DNA of 64,000 nt from Nocardia blacklockiae (GTDB lineage Bacteria; Actinomycetota; Actinomycetes; Mycobacteriales; Mycobacteriaceae): assembly GCF_015477355.1 (NCBI RefSeq), contig NZ_JADLRJ010000021.1, positions 16,131 through 80,130 of the forward strand, read 5' to 3'. Within the stretch, counting starts at the first letter, position 1. Each line of letters opens with the position of its first letter. Below the pieces are notes generated by a model. The model searched no databases. It was not told the origin of the DNA and saw nothing but the letters and a program-made list of their open reading frames with translations. Both the position numbers and the translations under genes were made by a program. This document shows positions 1 through 8,754 of the stretch, one piece after another.

Positions 1-412
1 GCCCGAGGGCCCGCGGTGCGTAAACGCGCGACGCGAGCTCCAGCGGAATCCGACGTCCTGCTGCCGTGGCGCGAGCCGGATACGGCAGCGCACCCATAAA
101 ACCTCCGCGACAGAAACGTCACGCTGTGACAGTTCAAGGCCCGACGAACGGTAGCCTCGCGCAAGCGGGCCTGGCCGTCGCGAGATGGCGTGCCACGGTC
201 AACGGATGCCGCAGACGCCCGGCAGTTGGCCGGTGGACCATCGGGCGTACGTGCGCGTGGCACCGCGGTGAGCCGCATCATCGACACCTGGATGTGCGAC
301 CTACAGGGCTATGTGGCGGTGCCTTCGCATGATCGGTACCGCACATACGGCACGCCGATGACGCTGTGGCACAGTCACTTCGGGAGCGCCGTGGGTCGTG
401 GAGGTTATGGAC
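1..412. other. Left-edge stretch with no supported gene
   Basis: Short overlapping open frames are present on both strands, but none has a convincing ribosome site or a recognisable family. The last bases (400-404, GGAGG) are the ribosome site of the NUDIX gene. I see no RNA gene, repeat or mobile element here. Confidence 0.5.
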
Positions 413-880
413 ATGAGTTTCAGGCTGGCGGCCTACGCCGTATGCATCGAGCAGGGGCAGGTGCTACTCGCCCGGCATGCACCGGCCGGCGGTGAGCCCA
501 ACTGGACTCTTCCGGGAGGCAAGGTCGAGCACGCGGAGGACCCGTTCGACGCGGTGACTCGCGAACTCGCTGAGGAAACCGGCTACCGAGGAACCGTCGA
601 ACGCCTGCTCGGCGTGGACTCGAGGGTGATCTCCGCCGCGGCCTCACGTGGCGGGACCGAGCACCAGAACGTCGGGATCTTCTACCGCGTCCGTGTCGAC
701 GGCGGCCGACCCCGCCCCGAACCCGACGGTGCGACCACCGAGCCGACCTGGGCCCCGATCTCCAGCGTCACCCGCCTGCGCCGGTCCTCGCTCGTCGACA
801 TCGGGCTCGCGCTGGCTCGGACGCTCCCGGCAACCGGTCATGTCGCGGCCGTGCAAGTCGGTGGGCTGGTGCAACACTGA
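413..880 (+). CDS. NUDIX hydrolase
   Basis: A 155-residue protein with a complete Nudix box (G-x5-E-x7-REUxEExGU): it reads from GKVEHAE to RELAEETGY around residues 36-58, with every metal-binding acid present. The family cleaves nucleoside diphosphates linked to another moiety (NTPs, ADP-ribose, coenzymes) with Mg2+. The substrate cannot be told from the sequence, but the small single-domain form suits a MutT-like house-cleaning enzyme. The start is placed at the ATG at 413 because GGAGG (400-404) lies 8 bases upstream; the ATG at 407 and the GTG at 398 are in frame but badly spaced. It stands alone, with no operon partner. Confidence 0.85.
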   Translation: MSFRLAAYAVCIEQGQVLLARHAPAGGEPNWTLPGGKVEHAEDPFDAVTRELAEETGYRGTVERLLGVDSRVISAAASRGGTEHQNVGIFYRVRVDGGRPRPEPDGATTEPTWAPISSVTRLRRSSLVDIGLALARTLPATGHVAAVQVGGLVQH

Positions 881-1192
881 GGCGAGAGGCGTCCACTCGC
901 GAACCCGGACCACGCGCACCCACTTCGCAGCCGAGCAGAACCCGCGCCACACAGAAGCCTTGCGACACAGCAGTACGGCACCGCGAAACCCACTGAGCGA
1001 GGCTCTTCACCGGGTGAGCGCGTTCGTTCGTAGCTCGGTCGCGCCGCGCCGAACACTCGGCAGGGCGGCGCGGACACGGCGACTGCTACCACCGAAACCA
1101 TGGCGCTCGCTGTAGCGTCTATTGCCTGGATGGATCCCGTAACCAGCCGAATCCGCCCGACGCGTCTGATCTGGCCGAGACAGGAGACGAAT
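881..1192. other. Intergenic stretch, nothing recognised
   Basis: About 310 bases between the NUDIX gene and the small secreted protein. Open frames occur on both strands without ribosome sites or family resemblance. The end of the stretch (1182-1187, AGGAGA) is the ribosome site of the next gene. Confidence 0.4.
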
Positions 1193-1459
1193 ATGGCTCA
1201 CGGAATCGCCGCATACGTTCGACTGATCGCAGTCGTGTTCGCAACAGCGGTCCTCACAGGCATAGCCCTCGCCATCCCTGCGCATGCCAGCGACCACACG
1301 GAATGGAAAAGGTGCGTCAACAATGCGCTGAGTGAACGGCGCGATACCAAGAAGTGCGACAAGGACTATCCCGCCGAGTCCACTCGAGATGCGACCTACC
1401 GTCGCTATTTCTACGAGTGCATCGACCGCGGTGGTCGAGAGGGGTGCCTGCTGGATTGA
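1193..1459 (+). CDS. Small secreted cysteine-containing protein
   Basis: An 88-residue protein starting at the ATG at 1193, preceded by AGGAGA six bases upstream. The N-terminus is a typical Sec signal peptide: a short basic region, a hydrophobic core around residues 9-26, and a probable AxA cleavage site (PAHAS) near residue 30. The mature part is about 55 residues, hydrophilic, with four cysteines that could form two disulfides (WKRC, KKC, YEC, EGC). I do not recognise the family. Such proteins are common, function-unknown exported products of nocardiae and mycobacteria. Confidence 0.6.
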   Translation: MAHGIAAYVRLIAVVFATAVLTGIALAIPAHASDHTEWKRCVNNALSERRDTKKCDKDYPAESTRDATYRRYFYECIDRGGREGCLLD

Positions 1460-1779
1460 GCTATGCGCATGGTCAGAAGCCGGGCAGCCCGAGCGGCGAA
1501 CGTGCAGTTTGCGGAAATGTCATATTCGCCAGTTCATCGGATACGTCGCACTGCAACACATCCGATGAAATGCGCCCTAATCCGAGGCGCCCGGATCCGA
1601 GCCTGTAATCGGCATTCAGTGCGTTCGGCCACTGAAATGATCTCTACGCGCTGACCATCGGGCTTGCTGAACGGCCGGCGGCCGAACCGCACGCCACGCG
1701 GCATCACAAGGCGCTGGGAGTTGTCGAACTCCGGTACCGGATGCCCGAGTGCTGGGTAGCAGACGTCGCCGTACTGCCA
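1460..1779. other. Intergenic stretch, nothing recognised
   Basis: About 320 bases between the small secreted protein and the decayed oxidoreductase. No ORF with a ribosome site or family motif was seen on either strand. Confidence 0.4.
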
Positions 1780-2055
1780 TCAAGGAGCGATCTGCACCAC
1801 GATTTTGCCGCGGGTATGTCCACCGGCCACCCGCGCGAGCGCCTCACCGGATTGCTCGAGCGGCAGCACCGCCTCGACGATCGGACGTAGCTTACCGGCC
1901 TCGACCAGCACGGTCAGCGCGTCGAGGCGCCGCAGCGCGGCACACCTGCGCGGCCCAGTCGGAGTCGTGGTAGTCGAACACCTCCGCGGCGCCCAAGCTT
2001 CGGAGGAACTCATGGTTGCCGGGGCTGGCCACACCCAGAACACGGGCAGCATGCC
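1780..2055 (-). pseudogene. Remnant of a zinc-type alcohol dehydrogenase/quinone reductase (MDR family)
   Basis: The minus strand ends with a typical MDR C-terminus: a stretch like LTVLVEAGKLRPIVEAVLPL followed by a segment ending in GGHTRGKIVVQIAP, then a stop. Upstream (about 1960-2055), a different frame reads GVASPGNHEFLRSLGAAEVF, the NADPH-binding fold part of the same family. The two pieces are out of frame and the catalytic centre between them is missing, so this is a truncated, frameshifted remnant. No start is present. It lies just upstream of, and antisense to, the long open frame in front of the epoxide hydrolase. Confidence 0.7.
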
Positions 2056-2161
2056 CTGGGCGAGGAAAGGACAGGATTCGCGACGCGTGTGGTGGCCGAC
2101 ACGGTCGTGCGCGAGCGAGGTAGGACGGATTCTGACCTATGCGATCTCTAGGTTGATCTGC

Positions 2162-3313
2162 ATGGACGCTGACATCATGCCCTTCCGGATCCAGATTCCG
2201 CAGGCCGAGCTCGATGATCTGCGTGACCGCCTCGCTCGCACCCGATCACCGCACCTGGTGCCCGGCAGCGACAACCGGTGGGACCACGGCATCGCGCCGG
2301 ACTACCTGCATGAACTCGCCACCTATTGGGCGGACGGGTTCGATTGGCGGGCGCAGGAGGCCAAGCTGAACAGCTACCCGCAGTTCATCACCGAGATCGA
2401 CGGGCAGACCATCCATTTCCTGCATCTGCGCTCCCCCGAACCCGACGCGACACCGTTGCTGCTCAACCACAGCTATCCGACCTCGTTCGTGGAATTCCTC
2501 GCCGCGAGCGGGCCGCTGACAGATCCCCGCGCGCACGGCGGCGACCCGGCCGACGCCTTCCACGTCGTCATCCCGTCGCTGCCCGGGTTCGCGTTCTCCA
2601 GCCCGCTCTCGGCACGGGGCTGGAACCTCGACCGGACCGCCCTGGCGTTCGGGGAACTGATGACCCGGCTCGGCTACGACCGGTTCGGTGTCGAGGGCGG
2701 CGATATCGGCGCCGGGGTCACCACCCGCATCGCGGCACTGCTGCCCGAGCGGGTCATCGGCGCGCATACCCACGGCGACCGGCTGCAACTCGGCATGGTC
2801 GGCGAGGACCTCCCCGTCCCCGAGGGACTCGACGCCGATGAGCGCAAACAGCTGGAGGCCGCGCAACGCGGTTGGGCGCAGATGAAGGGCTACCGGGTGC
2901 TGCAGTCCAGCGAACCCAACGCCATCTCGGCGGGCTTGGCCGATTCCCCGATCCTGCAATTGGCATGGATCGCGGAGAAGTTCGTGGAGTGGGCCAACCC
3001 CGCCACACCGATCAGCCGCGACAACGTGCTGATCACCGCGAGCCTGTACTGGTTCACCCGCACCGGGCCCGCCGCGGCCGACTTCTACTGGGAGATCGCC
3101 CACGCCGAGAACACCGGCTGGGGCGGGGAATCGACAGTGCCACAAGGTCAATCGCTGTTCTACAGCGACCCGCTGGTCCGCAAAGCCCTCAGCGCCGAGG
3201 ACAGCATCGCGTTCTTCCGCGAACACACCGAGGGCGGGCACTTCCCCGCCTTCGAAGTCCCCGAGATCTTCGCCGACGACATCCGCGGCTTCTTCCGGCA
3301 ACTCCGCACCTGA
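2162..3313 (+). CDS. Epoxide hydrolase family protein (alpha/beta hydrolase with EHN domain)
   Basis: A 383-residue protein with the N-terminal EHN domain (about 5-110) that marks microsomal-type epoxide hydrolases, followed by the alpha/beta-hydrolase core. The nucleophile is D181 in GGDIGAGV and the catalytic histidine is in GGHFPAFEVPE near the C-terminus. The oxyanion motif, normally HGxP, reads NHSYPTSF (about 102-109), a substitution worth noting. The family opens epoxides to diols. The ATG at 2162 is chosen because homology begins there (MPFRIQIP); the frame is open further upstream but overlaps the decayed oxidoreductase. The ribosome site is weak. Confidence 0.85.
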   Translation: MDADIMPFRIQIPQAELDDLRDRLARTRSPHLVPGSDNRWDHGIAPDYLHELATYWADGFDWRAQEAKLNSYPQFITEIDGQTIHFLHLRSPEPDATPLLLNHSYPTSFVEFLAASGPLTDPRAHGGDPADAFHVVIPSLPGFAFSSPLSARGWNLDRTALAFGELMTRLGYDRFGVEGGDIGAGVTTRIAALLPERVIGAHTHGDRLQLGMVGEDLPVPEGLDADERKQLEAAQRGWAQMKGYRVLQSSEPNAISAGLADSPILQLAWIAEKFVEWANPATPISRDNVLITASLYWFTRTGPAAADFYWEIAHAENTGWGGESTVPQGQSLFYSDPLVRKALSAEDSIAFFREHTEGGHFPAFEVPEIFADDIRGFFRQLRT

Positions 3314-3440
3314 CACCGGCCCCGAGTGACGCTGCTCTCGCCACGACCCGGCCGAGAAGACAGACACCCCGCCTCGGCGGATCGAGCGGAATCTGGTACC
3401 AGGGCTTGCCGTCTCTACCCCCGCGCGCCTGTTTCCGGGC

Positions 3441-4139
3441 ATGATTCGAAGGGTGCCGACAGAACAGAGGGAGCCGGGCGAGGGTGATGCGGAAGAGTTC
3501 GCGCGCGTTGCGGCGTGGGCCGCGCGGGAGGACCGGCTCGAACAACGGGAAGCTCGGGTGCAAGCCCGTGAAGAGGCGGTGACGCGCCGCGAACAGGCCG
3601 CTGACGAGCGCCGAGCAGATGACACCGCGGCGGCCTCGGCACGCCGGGCCACGGCCGACGAACGCCAAGCCACCGCCGACGAGCGTCAAGTTCTCGCCGA
3701 CGAGCGTCAGGCCACAGCCGACGAGCGTGACGCGCTCGCCGACCGGCGCGACGACGCGGCCGACATCCGCGAAGGGCACGCCGACCAGCGGGAACGCGCC
3801 GCCGACCAGCGGGAGGAACATCTCGACGCCCTGGAACACCGATTGAGTGAACGCGCCCGTGCCCTCGGCCAGCCGACCGACACCGCCGACCTGATGCGGG
3901 CAGCGATCACGCGTAGCCGGGCACTGCTGGCAACCAGCGCCGAACGGCTGGATCGCAGCGAGGCCGCGTTGAACCGCAGCGACGCCCGCATCCGACGCGA
4001 ACAGGCAGAGATCGACCGCGCCACCGCCGACAGCCAGCGCGAACTCCACCGCCCCGGCGACCCGCCCGCCGAAGAGGCTTCCCCGACAGACCAGGCTCCG
4101 GACCCGTCAGCACCCAGCGGCGCAGACGACGACGCGTGA
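3441..4139 (+). CDS. Heptad-repeat coiled-coil protein, function unknown
   Basis: A 232-residue, highly charged protein without membrane segments or signal peptide. Residues about 65-130 are an unbroken run of seven-residue units of the form ATADERQ (VLADERQ, ATADERD, ALADRRD, RAADQRE and so on), which should form one long parallel coiled coil. The N-terminal 60 residues are also helical and charged, and the tail is Pro/Asp-rich. No enzyme motif is present. Related repeat proteins occur in nocardiae and mycobacteria with unknown roles. ATG 3441 is used; a GTG at 3453 is an alternative start. It stands alone, facing the end of the terpene operon. Confidence 0.6.
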   Translation: MIRRVPTEQREPGEGDAEEFARVAAWAAREDRLEQREARVQAREEAVTRREQAADERRADDTAAASARRATADERQATADERQVLADERQATADERDALADRRDDAADIREGHADQRERAADQREEHLDALEHRLSERARALGQPTDTADLMRAAITRSRALLATSAERLDRSEAALNRSDARIRREQAEIDRATADSQRELHRPGDPPAEEASPTDQAPDPSAPSGADDDA

Positions 4140-4258
4140 ACGCGGGATGCTGGTCGTCGCAGAACGCCTTACAGTGGGCGCAAATCTCGGTACGAGCGGG
4201 ATGGAGCGGGGAGAGGGACCGGCTGGGCAGGGTCGGAATCGGGAGCCGTTCGAGTCGG

Positions 4259-5299
4259 TCATCGCGCCGATTCCGAACAGGAGCCGCACAGGAGGATGTC
4301 CGCTATTTCGTCGGGCCTGCTCTCCTTGCCGCCGGACGAAATCCGGTATCGGGGGCTGGTGGCCGCGAAACGGATGTTCCCGGTGATCCAATAGTCGATG
4401 GAGCGGAACAGGTGATCGATAATTTTTCGATCGGCTGGACTCGGAGCGTTCGCGGTGAAGTCGCGGCGAATCGCACCCTTGTACGCAGCGCAGTCGTCTA
4501 TGCGAGCGAGAATCCGGTCTTCGACGGCCGCGATGGCGTCCTCTCGACTCATGTCGCCGGCGTCTCGTAGCACCATGACGAGGTTGTGTACCTCCCCTGC
4601 GGCCTCCTCTCTTTCCAATGAGGCGATATCGTTGATCCAGGCCATGACATCTGTTGCGGCGCAGACCAACTCGCGGTAAGGACGGCTGACCGTCAGTTCC
4701 GGGGGAAGTTCGACTCCGGCGGTGAACCGGAACAGTTCGATCAGTGGCGCGCCCATACTCGTAGCGGACCGATTGCGGAGGTATTCGTCGAGACGAGGGG
4801 TCCTGCCCTGTCGGCGATCTCGGCTTTCGACGCCCACCGCGACGAAACCACGCCAGACACCGTCCGCGAAACGCTGACGCCAGGCGGCGGACATCCCGGG
4901 ATAGATCTCGCCGAGGATTTCGATGAGGGCCCGAGCGGCTGGACTGGCCGACACGGACGCACGCGCGCCTGTATGCCTCAGGATCGGGTACAGCGGCGCG
5001 ACCGCCAGTCGCCACGCCTCCGGCGTGCGGTAGATCCCTTGGCCGTACTGATCGTTGACCAGGAACATCCACGTCAGGAGCTTCGCGTAGACCAGCAGTC
5101 GTGCGTACGGTGCTTCCGGCTGGATCGAGCCCGCGTACATGCCCACCTCGGCGACCGAAGCACGTCGCGCCGTCACGCGGTTGCGCACCAGTCCGGCGCG
5201 TACCACCCAGTCCTCGAGTTCGTGCTGGACCTGCGCGGCGTGCGGGTTGCTCGCGGCGGACAGCGGTAAAGACAGCAACCGATCGCTCACAGGCGCCAT
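4259..5299 (-). CDS. Class I terpene synthase homologue, first aspartate motif degenerate
   Basis: A 346-residue terpene synthase, last gene of the mevalonate-terpene operon. The start at 5299 is fixed by a strong AGGAGG 4-9 bases upstream; an earlier in-frame ATG (5500) overlaps the preceding gene. The C-terminal half is canonical: the NSE triad reads NDIASLERE and the C-terminal RY pair is present (SPRYRIS). The first motif, usually DDxx(D/E) after a WLFLV-like helix, reads WMFLVNDQYGQG: the first Asp is Asn and the later acids are Gly and Gln. Metal-dependent diphosphate ionisation should be weakened or altered. It may be a pseudo-enzyme, a partner protein, or an enzyme for an unusual substrate. 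The gap to the preceding gene is 76 bases. Confidence 0.85.
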   Translation of the reverse strand: MAPVSDRLLSLPLSAASNPHAAQVQHELEDWVVRAGLVRNRVTARRASVAEVGMYAGSIQPEAPYARLLVYAKLLTWMFLVNDQYGQGIYRTPEAWRLAVAPLYPILRHTGARASVSASPAARALIEILGEIYPGMSAAWRQRFADGVWRGFVAVGVESRDRRQGRTPRLDEYLRNRSATSMGAPLIELFRFTAGVELPPELTVSRPYRELVCAATDVMAWINDIASLEREEAAGEVHNLVMVLRDAGDMSREDAIAAVEDRILARIDDCAAYKGAIRRDFTANAPSPADRKIIDHLFRSIDYWITGNIRFAATSPRYRISSGGKESRPDEIADILLCGSCSESAR

Positions 5300-5375
5300 C
5301 TGTTCCTCCTCCGTTTCGGCGGCGAATTGTGCTGTGTGGCAGGGGATTACAATGTCCGACTCATTGCGGTGCACG

Positions 5376-6386
5376 TCATCGGTGTCGACGAGCTGCCGCT
5401 GGTCCCGGTGCGGCTGAGGGGGTTCGTCCGGCTGTATCGACCCCGCTGTAGCGTCGTCCGCGCAATTCGTGGACCCAGGCGATGCTGCCGGTGTAGACAT
5501 CGCGCAGGGCGGTCGCGACGGCCGGGAACTGCGCGGCGAGGGCCGTGAGGTCGGCTTCGATGCGGTCCTCGAGCCGGTGGAAGAGGTCGACGGTGCTGTC
5601 GATGGCCTGTTGGTGGTTCATGTCTTCCATGGCGCTGCGCTGGATGATCGCGTCGATGTTGGTCCACGCGGTGTGGTTGTGCCGGCCGGCGTCGACCAGG
5701 CCGAGATCCAGCGCGATGCCCACACAGGTGCCGGTGTCGCGGTAGAGGGCGCGATAGGTGTCGGTGCGTTCTGCGGCGCAGTACTCTGCGGCGAGATCGG
5801 GGGACACGTAGGCGGGGAGGTAGAGCAGAATGTCCCAGCCCAGATTGTCGGGGCGCACGCTCATGTATTGATCGAGGGTGAACGGTCGTTTCTCGATTTC
5901 GATGGTCCGTAGCGTTCGCGTGGCGTCGATGTAGCGCTGGAGCCCGGATCGGCAGCGTCGACGGGTATCGGGCTGCCAGTCACCGCGGGCGAGGAACTCG
6001 GCGATGATGCCGTATTCCGGCTCGTCGGCCGGCGACGTCAGCCACACGGCGTCGGTCAGTTTGCCCAGGATCGTTTCGATGTGGGCCGGGTCGAGTGAGG
6101 CGTCGATGCGGTCGTCGACAAGTACCCACGCCAGCATCAGATGCGTCGCCGCCCGAACTCGGTCTCGCGCACCGCCGGGATAGAGCAGCGAGACGAAACG
6201 CCCGCCCACCTCGAGGTAGCCGCCGGCGGTGGCATCGTATTTGTCGTCGGCCACGGCATAGAACACGGACTCGCAGAACCGCCGCGTGTAGGTGCGGAGT
6301 TCCTCATCGGCCGGATGCTCACGCGCCGCGAATCTGCTCGTAATCGCGGGTACTACAGGGCTCATGGTATTGCCGAACTCGATCAT
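5376..6386 (-). CDS. Class I terpene synthase homologue, NSE triad lost
   Basis: A 336-residue terpene synthase, ninth gene of the operon. The start at 6386 has GGAGGA seven bases upstream; a longer frame (to 6452) lacks a ribosome site. The first metal motif is intact (AWVLVDDRIDASL, DDxxD). Where the NSE triad (NDxxSxxxE) should lie, after the usual helix G/H break, the sequence reads VGIALDLGLVDAG, keeping only one Asp. An RY pair is near the C-terminus (GRRYSG), followed by a Pro/Ala/Arg tail. Loss of NSE normally abolishes the third Mg2+ site. The defect is the mirror image of the one in the downstream synthase. Confidence 0.8.
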   Translation of the reverse strand: MIEFGNTMSPVVPAITSRFAAREHPADEELRTYTRRFCESVFYAVADDKYDATAGGYLEVGGRFVSLLYPGGARDRVRAATHLMLAWVLVDDRIDASLDPAHIETILGKLTDAVWLTSPADEPEYGIIAEFLARGDWQPDTRRRCRSGLQRYIDATRTLRTIEIEKRPFTLDQYMSVRPDNLGWDILLYLPAYVSPDLAAEYCAAERTDTYRALYRDTGTCVGIALDLGLVDAGRHNHTAWTNIDAIIQRSAMEDMNHQQAIDSTVDLFHRLEDRIEADLTALAAQFPAVATALRDVYTGSIAWVHELRGRRYSGVDTAGRTPSAAPGPAAARRHR

Positions 6387-6464
6387 GATCAATTCCTCCG
6401 GTGTGGGGCCGGGCACCAAGTGAACTCGGTGCGCCCCTTGCTGATTCGGCACTGCCTCGGCGAC

Positions 6465-7520
6465 CTACAGATTCGAGTCCCACCACCAGGCGATGGTGGA
6501 GGCGGGCGGTTCGGTGCTGTGGTCGCTGGGCCGGTCGGTCCAGCGGCCACTCGGTGGGGAGCCCGGCACCTGGTAGCGGGGAGTGCTGAAGCCCCAGTCG
6601 AGGTTCCCCCGCACGACGTGCCCCAGATCCGTGAGGTATCGGCGTGTCGGCGTGGATCGGCGTGGGGCGGTCTTCTCGCGCAGGTGCAGGAACCGGCACA
6701 TGATCCGGTCGCGGGCGGCCATGGCGCTGCGCACCGCCGCGACTCGGGAGCAGCGTCGCTGGTGGGCGAGCACGTTGACGATGTTCTGGTCGGCCTCGTC
6801 GTGGTGGAGGTCTTTGGCGTAGGACTGGATGTCGTTGTCCAGTGAGGCGAGCATTCGGGCCATCTCCGTGCAGGCGCGCACCGCGGGGGATTCCAGTTCG
6901 TCCGCCGGGATCTGCGGACCGGTGACCAGCTCGATCATGGCGGTGACCGGTTCTCCGGCCGCGCTGTTGATCCGCATGGCCAGGTAGTCGTCCAGCGACG
7001 GCATGACCGCATCGGATTGATTCCCGATCTGCCAGAGCACGCCGGTCAGCCAGGCGCGCTGGGCCAGTACCCAGCGCCGATACTGAACGGGGGTGCCCAC
7101 CTCGGCGAATCTCCGCGCCAGGTCCGCCAGCGGACGCAGAGCGCGGCGGGGTTCGGGGATCTCCGAGCCCGGCGATTCCAGCATGCGCAGAAGACGGCCT
7201 GCCAGCCGCGCGAATTCGGTGGTGCGGGTGTTCCAGGGAGCACTGTCGCAGTAGGTGTCGTCGAAAGCGAAACCCCAGTACGTCCATTCGACCGCGATCT
7301 GCATCCGGTCGAGTTGCCCGCGCGGTGTCATCCGGGCGCAGAACTCGGCGCTGCGACTTCCGAGCACTGCGGCCGGGGCGTTGCCGAAATGGCGCCATTC
7401 CGTCAGCCACGCCCGGGCATTCTCCTCGAGCGTGACGACGCCGGGATGGATGGCCGGCTCGATCGGGCAGTAGAAGGCCGGTATCTCCTCGATCGGAGGT
7501 TCGTCGTGAGCTGCCGTCAT
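6465..7520 (-). CDS. Class I terpene synthase (cyclase)
   Basis: A 351-residue terpene synthase with both metal sites intact: FAFDDTYCD (DDxxxD type) about 95 residues in, and LDNDIQSYAKD, an NSE motif with Asp in the last position. The RY motif is TPRYQVPG. It is therefore the best candidate for the working cyclase of the locus. The start at 7520 has GGGAG about 6 bases upstream; the frame is open much further back but overlaps the KAS gene in another frame. Product and substrate chain length (C10, C15 or C20) cannot be read from the sequence. It follows the KAS III-ACP gene by 20 bases. Confidence 0.9.
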   Translation of the reverse strand: MTAAHDEPPIEEIPAFYCPIEPAIHPGVVTLEENARAWLTEWRHFGNAPAAVLGSRSAEFCARMTPRGQLDRMQIAVEWTYWGFAFDDTYCDSAPWNTRTTEFARLAGRLLRMLESPGSEIPEPRRALRPLADLARRFAEVGTPVQYRRWVLAQRAWLTGVLWQIGNQSDAVMPSLDDYLAMRINSAAGEPVTAMIELVTGPQIPADELESPAVRACTEMARMLASLDNDIQSYAKDLHHDEADQNIVNVLAHQRRCSRVAAVRSAMAARDRIMCRFLHLREKTAPRRSTPTRRYLTDLGHVVRGNLDWGFSTPRYQVPGSPPSGRWTDRPSDHSTEPPASTIAWWWDSNL

Positions 7521-7540
7521 TCCGGTCTCCCGTTCTGCCG

Positions 7541-8722
7541 TCAGGCCCCTGCGGCGTTCACATACTCGGCGAGCTGATCGAGACTGTGGAGTTCGTCGGC
7601 GGCGGCGGTGGGGATGGTGATGTCGTAGGTCTTCTCGATGCGGGTCAGCAATGTGGTCATGTCCATCGAGTCCACTCCCTGGTCCGCCAGGGGGAGATGG
7701 GGTTCGAGGGTTTCGACGCCGGTGTCGATGCCGGTCATGAGGTTGCTGATGTCGCGTGCGGTGATCATCGGGTGCTCCGTTCCAGGTGTGTATCGGATGA
7801 GGGTCGTTCCCCAGGTGAAGCCGACTCCGAAGCCGGCGAGCAGGACGGTGCGAGGTGGCTCGGCGCGGAGGCGGGGAGCGAGCATGAGGGGGAGTGAGGA
7901 GGAGACGGTATTGCCGTAGCGGGCTATCTCGAAGGGCAGCCGGTGCTCGTCGACGGCGAGTTCCTCGCGGACCACCTCGACGATTCGTTTGGATCCCGGA
8001 TGCGCGAGGAACAGGTCGACGTCCTGCGGGCCGAGGCCGTTGCGGCCGAGCAGTCGTTCGACGCTGCGTGGCGCCTCGCGGGCGGCGTTGAGGAAGACGC
8101 CACGGCCGTCCATGGTGAGATGCTCTGCGCCGCAGCGCAGTACGGACGTCGTGCCCGGCGCGGTGCCGAAATCGCCGTCGACGATCCGGTAGCCGGCGGC
8201 GTTCGTGGTGAGGTACGTGGCGGTGGCGGCGTCGGCGAACAGCAGCGCGGTGTTGCGGTCGTGGGGATCGACGATGGTGGTGTAGGGATCGCAGGTGCAC
8301 AGCAGGACATGCTCGAACCCGTACCGGTCGGCGAGGGCGGTGGTGGCGGCGAGGCCGTGGGTGTAGCCGGCGCAGCCCTGCGACAGGTCGAAGGTCATGC
8401 AGCCGCTGGAAAGACCCAGCTTCTCGTGCACGATGGCGGAGGTGTGCGGTATCCGCTGATCGGGATTCTGGGTGACGACGCACAGCAGTTGTATCGCGTC
8501 GAGGTCCACGTTCGCGTGCCGGCGGAGGTCGTCGCAGGCCTCGACGCACAGGTCGCTGGTGCGCTGCCGCGGGTGTTTGACCGCGCGGGTGTGGATGCCG
8601 ATCTTGGTCTGCAGGGCGTTCTCCGAGACACCCAGCGCGGCCGCGGCGGGCTGGTTCGGCACTCGCGTTTCGGGCAGGTAGGTGCCGATCGCGGTGAGGC
8701 GGATGCTGTCGGGTGGGTTCAT
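7541..8722 (-). CDS. Ketoacyl synthase III (NphT7-like) fused to an acyl carrier protein domain
   Basis: A 393-residue protein. Residues 1-315 are a thiolase-fold KAS III with the triad Cys117 (SQGCAGY), His241 (LAHPGSK) and Asn271 (YGNTVSS). In other actinobacterial mevalonate clusters a KAS III homologue, NphT7, condenses acetyl-CoA and malonyl-CoA to acetoacetyl-CoA; the same role is inferred here because no thiolase is present and the gene sits next to HMG-CoA synthase. Residues 320-393 are a typical ACP, with Ser352 in GVDSMDM as the phosphopantetheine site. Fusion of KAS III to an ACP is unusual. No stop separates the parts, although a Met at residue 319 is preceded by a weak ribosome-like GGAACGGAG, so a free ACP could also be made. 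Confidence 0.85.
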   Translation of the reverse strand: MNPPDSIRLTAIGTYLPETRVPNQPAAAALGVSENALQTKIGIHTRAVKHPRQRTSDLCVEACDDLRRHANVDLDAIQLLCVVTQNPDQRIPHTSAIVHEKLGLSSGCMTFDLSQGCAGYTHGLAATTALADRYGFEHVLLCTCDPYTTIVDPHDRNTALLFADAATATYLTTNAAGYRIVDGDFGTAPGTTSVLRCGAEHLTMDGRGVFLNAAREAPRSVERLLGRNGLGPQDVDLFLAHPGSKRIVEVVREELAVDEHRLPFEIARYGNTVSSSLPLMLAPRLRAEPPRTVLLAGFGVGFTWGTTLIRYTPGTEHPMITARDISNLMTGIDTGVETLEPHLPLADQGVDSMDMTTLLTRIEKTYDITIPTAAADELHSLDQLAEYVNAAGA

Positions 8723-8754
8723 GTGCCTGGCTGTCGTCTCCGTCGAAAGTGTTG

